Position numbers and translations under genes: made by a program | From: an uncultured Gammaproteobacteria bacterium | GTDB lineage: Bacteria; Pseudomonadota; Gammaproteobacteria; Acidiferrobacterales; CAJVXG01 | Length of the DNA: 7,922 bases | Reading direction: 5' to 3' | NCBI GenBank assembly: GCA_913009215.1 | Contig: CAJVXG010000067.1 | Span: forward strand, 1 to 7,922 | The notes under the pieces: generated by a model | Database searches by the model: none | Told to the model about the DNA's origin: nothing | The model's input: the letters and a program-made list of their open reading frames with translations, nothing else | In this document: positions 5,296-7,922 of the stretch, piece after piece | Position numbering within the stretch: the first letter of the stretch is position 1 | Layout: each line of letters begins with the position of its first letter

Positions 5296-7458
5296 GTGGT
5301 GGATATTAAAATATTGCGCCTGTTGATTATTGACGACTCGCCCGACGACGCCGATGTCACAATCGCGACATTACGCAAGGCCGGTTACATGCTGAAATCC
5401 CAAAGGGTGCAGGACATGGCCAGCCTGCAAACGGCTCTGGCCCAGGGGCAATGGGACCTGATTCTTAGCGAATATAATATTGCCCATTTTGGCGCCCAGT
5501 TTGCGCTCGACCTAATCAAGGGTTCCGATCTGGATACCCCGTTTATTGTGCATACAAAGAAAATCAGTGATGCTGACCTGGTGCAAATCATGCGCAATGG
5601 CGCCCGTGACGTCGTCCTCAAGGCCCAGTCGGCACGGCTGGCGCCCGCTATTCAACGCGAATTACGGGCCCATCGCGATCGTGAGATCTTTCGCAAACAA
5701 CAATACATCCTTAAAGAAACCGAAGACAAACATCGTGCCATTATTGAAGGATCCCGTGAGGCGGTCTGTTATGCCCACGAGGGTATGCATATCGATGCCA
5801 ATGCAGCCTACCTGGAATTGTTTGGTTATGAAAGCACAGAGGAACTGGAAGGTATCCCGGTTCTCAACCTGATCAAGAAGGACGACCACCAGCGTTTCAA
5901 GGAATTCATGCGCAAGAAAGCAAAAAATAGCGCAGCTGATCTGAACAGTGAGTTTGAAGCCGTTAAAAAAGACGACGCATCAATCTTCATTGATATCAAT
6001 ATTTTAGACATCAACCATAAAGGCGAGGATTGCACCCAAATCATCTTTACTGATATTACCAAACGCAAGGCGGTAGAAAAGAAACTGCAATACCTGAATC
6101 AACGTGACCCCCTGACCGGTTTATATAACCGCCACTTCTTTTTGCAAAAACTCGGTGCGGCGGTTGAGAAGGCAAAAGCCGGTAGCAACCAAAGCACCCT
6201 GTTATTCCTGGACCTGTCGCAATTAAAGAAAATTAATGAAAATGCCGGCCACGCTGCCGGTGATCGTCTATTATTACTGCTGGCCAAGTTGTTCCGTGAA
6301 AAGCTGGGGGACCAGGCCGTAATCTCCCGCTTCAGTGGCGATGAGTTTGCCGTATTGTTACCCGACCAGGGAGAAAAACAGGCCAAAAAAACCGCGGCAG
6401 GACTTGAAACAACATTAAAAGATACAACGTTCACTGAGAGTGGCCATGTTTTCAAATGCTCCTGCATCCTGGGCAAGGTATTAGTTGACGAGAATGCCGA
6501 GAATGCCCGTCAGGTACTGTCACAGGCCTACAAGAGCTGTGCAGTAAGCAAACCTGTAGAAGCACTTGATGCAAAAATGGCGGTCGCGCCAACAGGTAGT
6601 TCCCCCCAAACTCGCACCGGAATCAAGGAAGCGGCTGAAACCAGCATTGATGCAGAATGGCAACACAAAATACAACAAGCGTTGCAATCAGACGGCCTGG
6701 AACTGGCGTTTCAACCCATCATCAACCTGCATGGTGATCCCGCAGATTACTTTGAGGTGCTGGTACGAATGAGCGATGGCGCCGGCGGGCTGATCCCGGC
6801 AGGCGAATTCATGGCTACCGCCAATGCCACCGGCCAGATTCTCGATATAGACAAATGGGTCATTTCCCACGCCATTCCAGCCTTGGCCGAACTGCACCAG
6901 GAAGCACATGCCGCGACATTCTTTATAAATATATCCAAACAAAGCATGGCCGATAGCAGTGTGCCCAAGCTGATCCATCAGGCCATTAAGAAAGCCGGTA
7001 TAGACGGTTATCACCTGATCTTTGAAGCAGACGAACCTGACCTGACCAGCGATCCCGTTGCCTCCGGTAATTTTATTCGCACCATTCACGATTATGGTTG
7101 TCAATTCTGTATGGATAATTTTGGACAGGGTTTTGGTGACCACCATTTCCTGCGTCATCAAGCCATCGAGTATGTAAAAATTACCGGCTCCCTGATACAT
7201 AATCTCACCAATGACAAGGTCAACCAGGCCGTTCTGCAAGGACTGACCAAAGTTGCCAATGCGCTGGGCAAGAAAATCATTGCCAAGTTCGTTGAAGACG
7301 CCGAAAGCCTGTCTCTGCTTTGGGATCTGGAAATCTCCTATGTGCAAGGTAATTATTTCCAACAGGCCGAAGCCGAAATGAGTTTTGAGTCAGATGATGA
7401 AACAAGTGAGACCACTTTATCTTCGGAAGAATCTGCTCCAACTTGGGCCAATAACTAA
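5296..7458 (+). CDS. FimX-like REC-PAS-GGDEF-EAL protein with degenerate active sites
   Basis: This is a cytoplasmic 720-residue protein with REC (about 5-122), a helical linker, PAS (about 142-256), GGDEF (about 268-420), a polar linker (421-455) and EAL (about 456-698), then an acidic Ser/Glu-rich tail. The receiver keeps Asp13, Asp14 and Lys109 but has Glu59 where the phosphate-accepting Asp is expected. GGDEF reads SGDEF (347-351), lacks an inhibitory RxxD before it, and has Ser308 where a conserved Asp is usual. EAL reads EVL (487-489); DDFG reads DNFG (607-610), KID reads KIT (628-630) and AEGVE reads AKFVE (663-667). Layout, EVL motif and the FVEDAESLSLLW...YVQGNYF ending resemble FimX, a c-di-GMP-binding effector for type IV pilus assembly, so I infer a receptor role. 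Start is GTG at 5296 or 5299; AAGGA (5286-5290) fits either. Confidence 0.85.
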   Translation: MVDIKILRLLIIDDSPDDADVTIATLRKAGYMLKSQRVQDMASLQTALAQGQWDLILSEYNIAHFGAQFALDLIKGSDLDTPFIVHTKKISDADLVQIMRNGARDVVLKAQSARLAPAIQRELRAHRDREIFRKQQYILKETEDKHRAIIEGSREAVCYAHEGMHIDANAAYLELFGYESTEELEGIPVLNLIKKDDHQRFKEFMRKKAKNSAADLNSEFEAVKKDDASIFIDINILDINHKGEDCTQIIFTDITKRKAVEKKLQYLNQRDPLTGLYNRHFFLQKLGAAVEKAKAGSNQSTLLFLDLSQLKKINENAGHAAGDRLLLLLAKLFREKLGDQAVISRFSGDEFAVLLPDQGEKQAKKTAAGLETTLKDTTFTESGHVFKCSCILGKVLVDENAENARQVLSQAYKSCAVSKPVEALDAKMAVAPTGSSPQTRTGIKEAAETSIDAEWQHKIQQALQSDGLELAFQPIINLHGDPADYFEVLVRMSDGAGGLIPAGEFMATANATGQILDIDKWVISHAIPALAELHQEAHAATFFINISKQSMADSSVPKLIHQAIKKAGIDGYHLIFEADEPDLTSDPVASGNFIRTIHDYGCQFCMDNFGQGFGDHHFLRHQAIEYVKITGSLIHNLTNDKVNQAVLQGLTKVANALGKKIIAKFVEDAESLSLLWDLEISYVQGNYFQQAEAEMSFESDDETSETTLSSEESAPTWANN

Positions 7459-7472
7459 ACTACTCTGCCTAT

Positions 7473-7500
7473 TTTTTGTCACTCGATTCTTTTGTATACT
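7473..7500 (+). promoter_or_regulatory. Candidate promoter for ettA
   Basis: TATACT (7495-7500) is a good -10 element about 35 bases before the ettA ATG. The best -35 candidate is TTTTTG (7473-7478) at 16-base spacing; the better-matching TTGTCA (7476-7481) is too close at 13. No terminator hairpin separates the FimX-like gene from ettA, so read-through is also possible. Confidence 0.35.
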
Positions 7501-7534
7501 CCCCTCTCCTTAAATTAAGTTATAAAATCTCAAT

Positions 7535-7922
7535 ATGTCTGGACAATATATCTACACCATGCAAGGTGTAGGCAAAGTCGTACCGCCCAAGCGTGAAATA
7601 CTAAAAGACATTTCCCTTTCCTTCTTTCCCGGCGCCAAAATTGGTGTCCTGGGATTAAACGGTTCCGGTAAATCAACACTGCTTCGTATCATGGCCGGAC
7701 TGGACCAGGACATTATTGGAGAGGCCAGGCCCGCCCCGCATATTGCTATTGGCTATCTGCCCCAGGAGCCACAACTGGATGTAGCCAAGGATGTGCGTGG
7801 CAACGTTGAAGAAGGTGTTGCCGAAACCAGGGCATTGCTTGATCAATTCAATGAAATCAATACAAAATTCGCCGAACCTATGAGCGATGACGAAATGAAC
7901 GCACTCATTGAGGAGCAAGGGC
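7535..7922 (+). CDS. ettA: Energy-dependent translational throttle protein EttA (5' part, runs off the window)
   Basis: The first 129 codons of an ABC-F family ATPase are present; the gene continues past the right edge. The N-terminus MSGQYIYTMQGVGKVVPPKR is characteristic of EttA, followed by ILKDISLSFFPGAKIGVLG, Walker A GLNGSGKST (about 40-48) and the Q-loop region YLPQEPQLD. The acidic helical stretch after it (from about residue 87) belongs to the insert in ABC1 that carries the arm domain. EttA is a soluble protein that binds the ribosomal E site and gates entry into the elongation cycle according to the ATP/ADP ratio. It has no membrane partner. The start is fixed by homology; the ribosome binding site is weak. 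It lies 76 bases after the FimX-like gene. Confidence 0.95.
   Translation, partial: MSGQYIYTMQGVGKVVPPKREILKDISLSFFPGAKIGVLGLNGSGKSTLLRIMAGLDQDIIGEARPAPHIAIGYLPQEPQLDVAKDVRGNVEEGVAETRALLDQFNEINTKFAEPMSDDEMNALIEEQG

Noticed and set aside
6688..7362. 224-codon minus-strand open frame inside the FimX-like gene
   Set aside because: It is antisense to the EAL domain, whose conserved motifs explain the coding signal.

Overview
The window looks like chromosomal DNA of a gammaproteobacterium. The evidence is the argD-argF pair, an FbpC-type ABC ATPase, a MarC-family membrane protein, a FimX-like c-di-GMP protein (FimX is typical of gammaproteobacteria with type IV pili) and the start of ettA. I cannot place it at genus level. 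I see no mobile element, CRISPR array, tRNA or rRNA gene.

Layout. Positions 1-390 carry no gene I can support and are AT-rich for much of their length. Next comes a two-gene unit (391-1121): a 60-residue single-span membrane protein, then a four-span membrane protein resembling the N-terminal domain of PuuD-type urate hydroxylases but lacking the cytochrome c part. A strong stem-loop follows. A well-spaced sigma70-type promoter (1188-1216) then leads into a second, textbook intrinsic terminator (1237-1267) that ends only a few bases before argD. argD (1273-2442) and argF (2450-3352) are nearly contiguous and provide two late steps of arginine synthesis. An orphan ABC transporter ATPase (TTG start, 3396 or 3408, to 4454) follows on the same strand, with no permease or binding protein beside it.

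On the minus strand a MarC-family gene (4451-5086) converges on the ATPase gene; their stop codons overlap. A divergent intergenic region contains a perfect 16-bp dyad carrying a -10-like hexamer on each strand. The long plus-strand gene at 5296-7458 encodes REC-PAS-GGDEF-EAL with degenerate active sites, a pattern typical of FimX, a c-di-GMP effector for type IV pili. The window ends inside ettA, the ribosome-associated ABC-F translation factor.

Most of this is ordinary core genome. The points most worth a second look are the promoter-terminator-argD arrangement (possible attenuation or a very short RNA), the combination of lost catalytic residues in the FimX-like protein, and the small membrane protein paired with the PuuD-like protein outside any purine context. 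I found no clear evidence for a wholly new multi-gene system.
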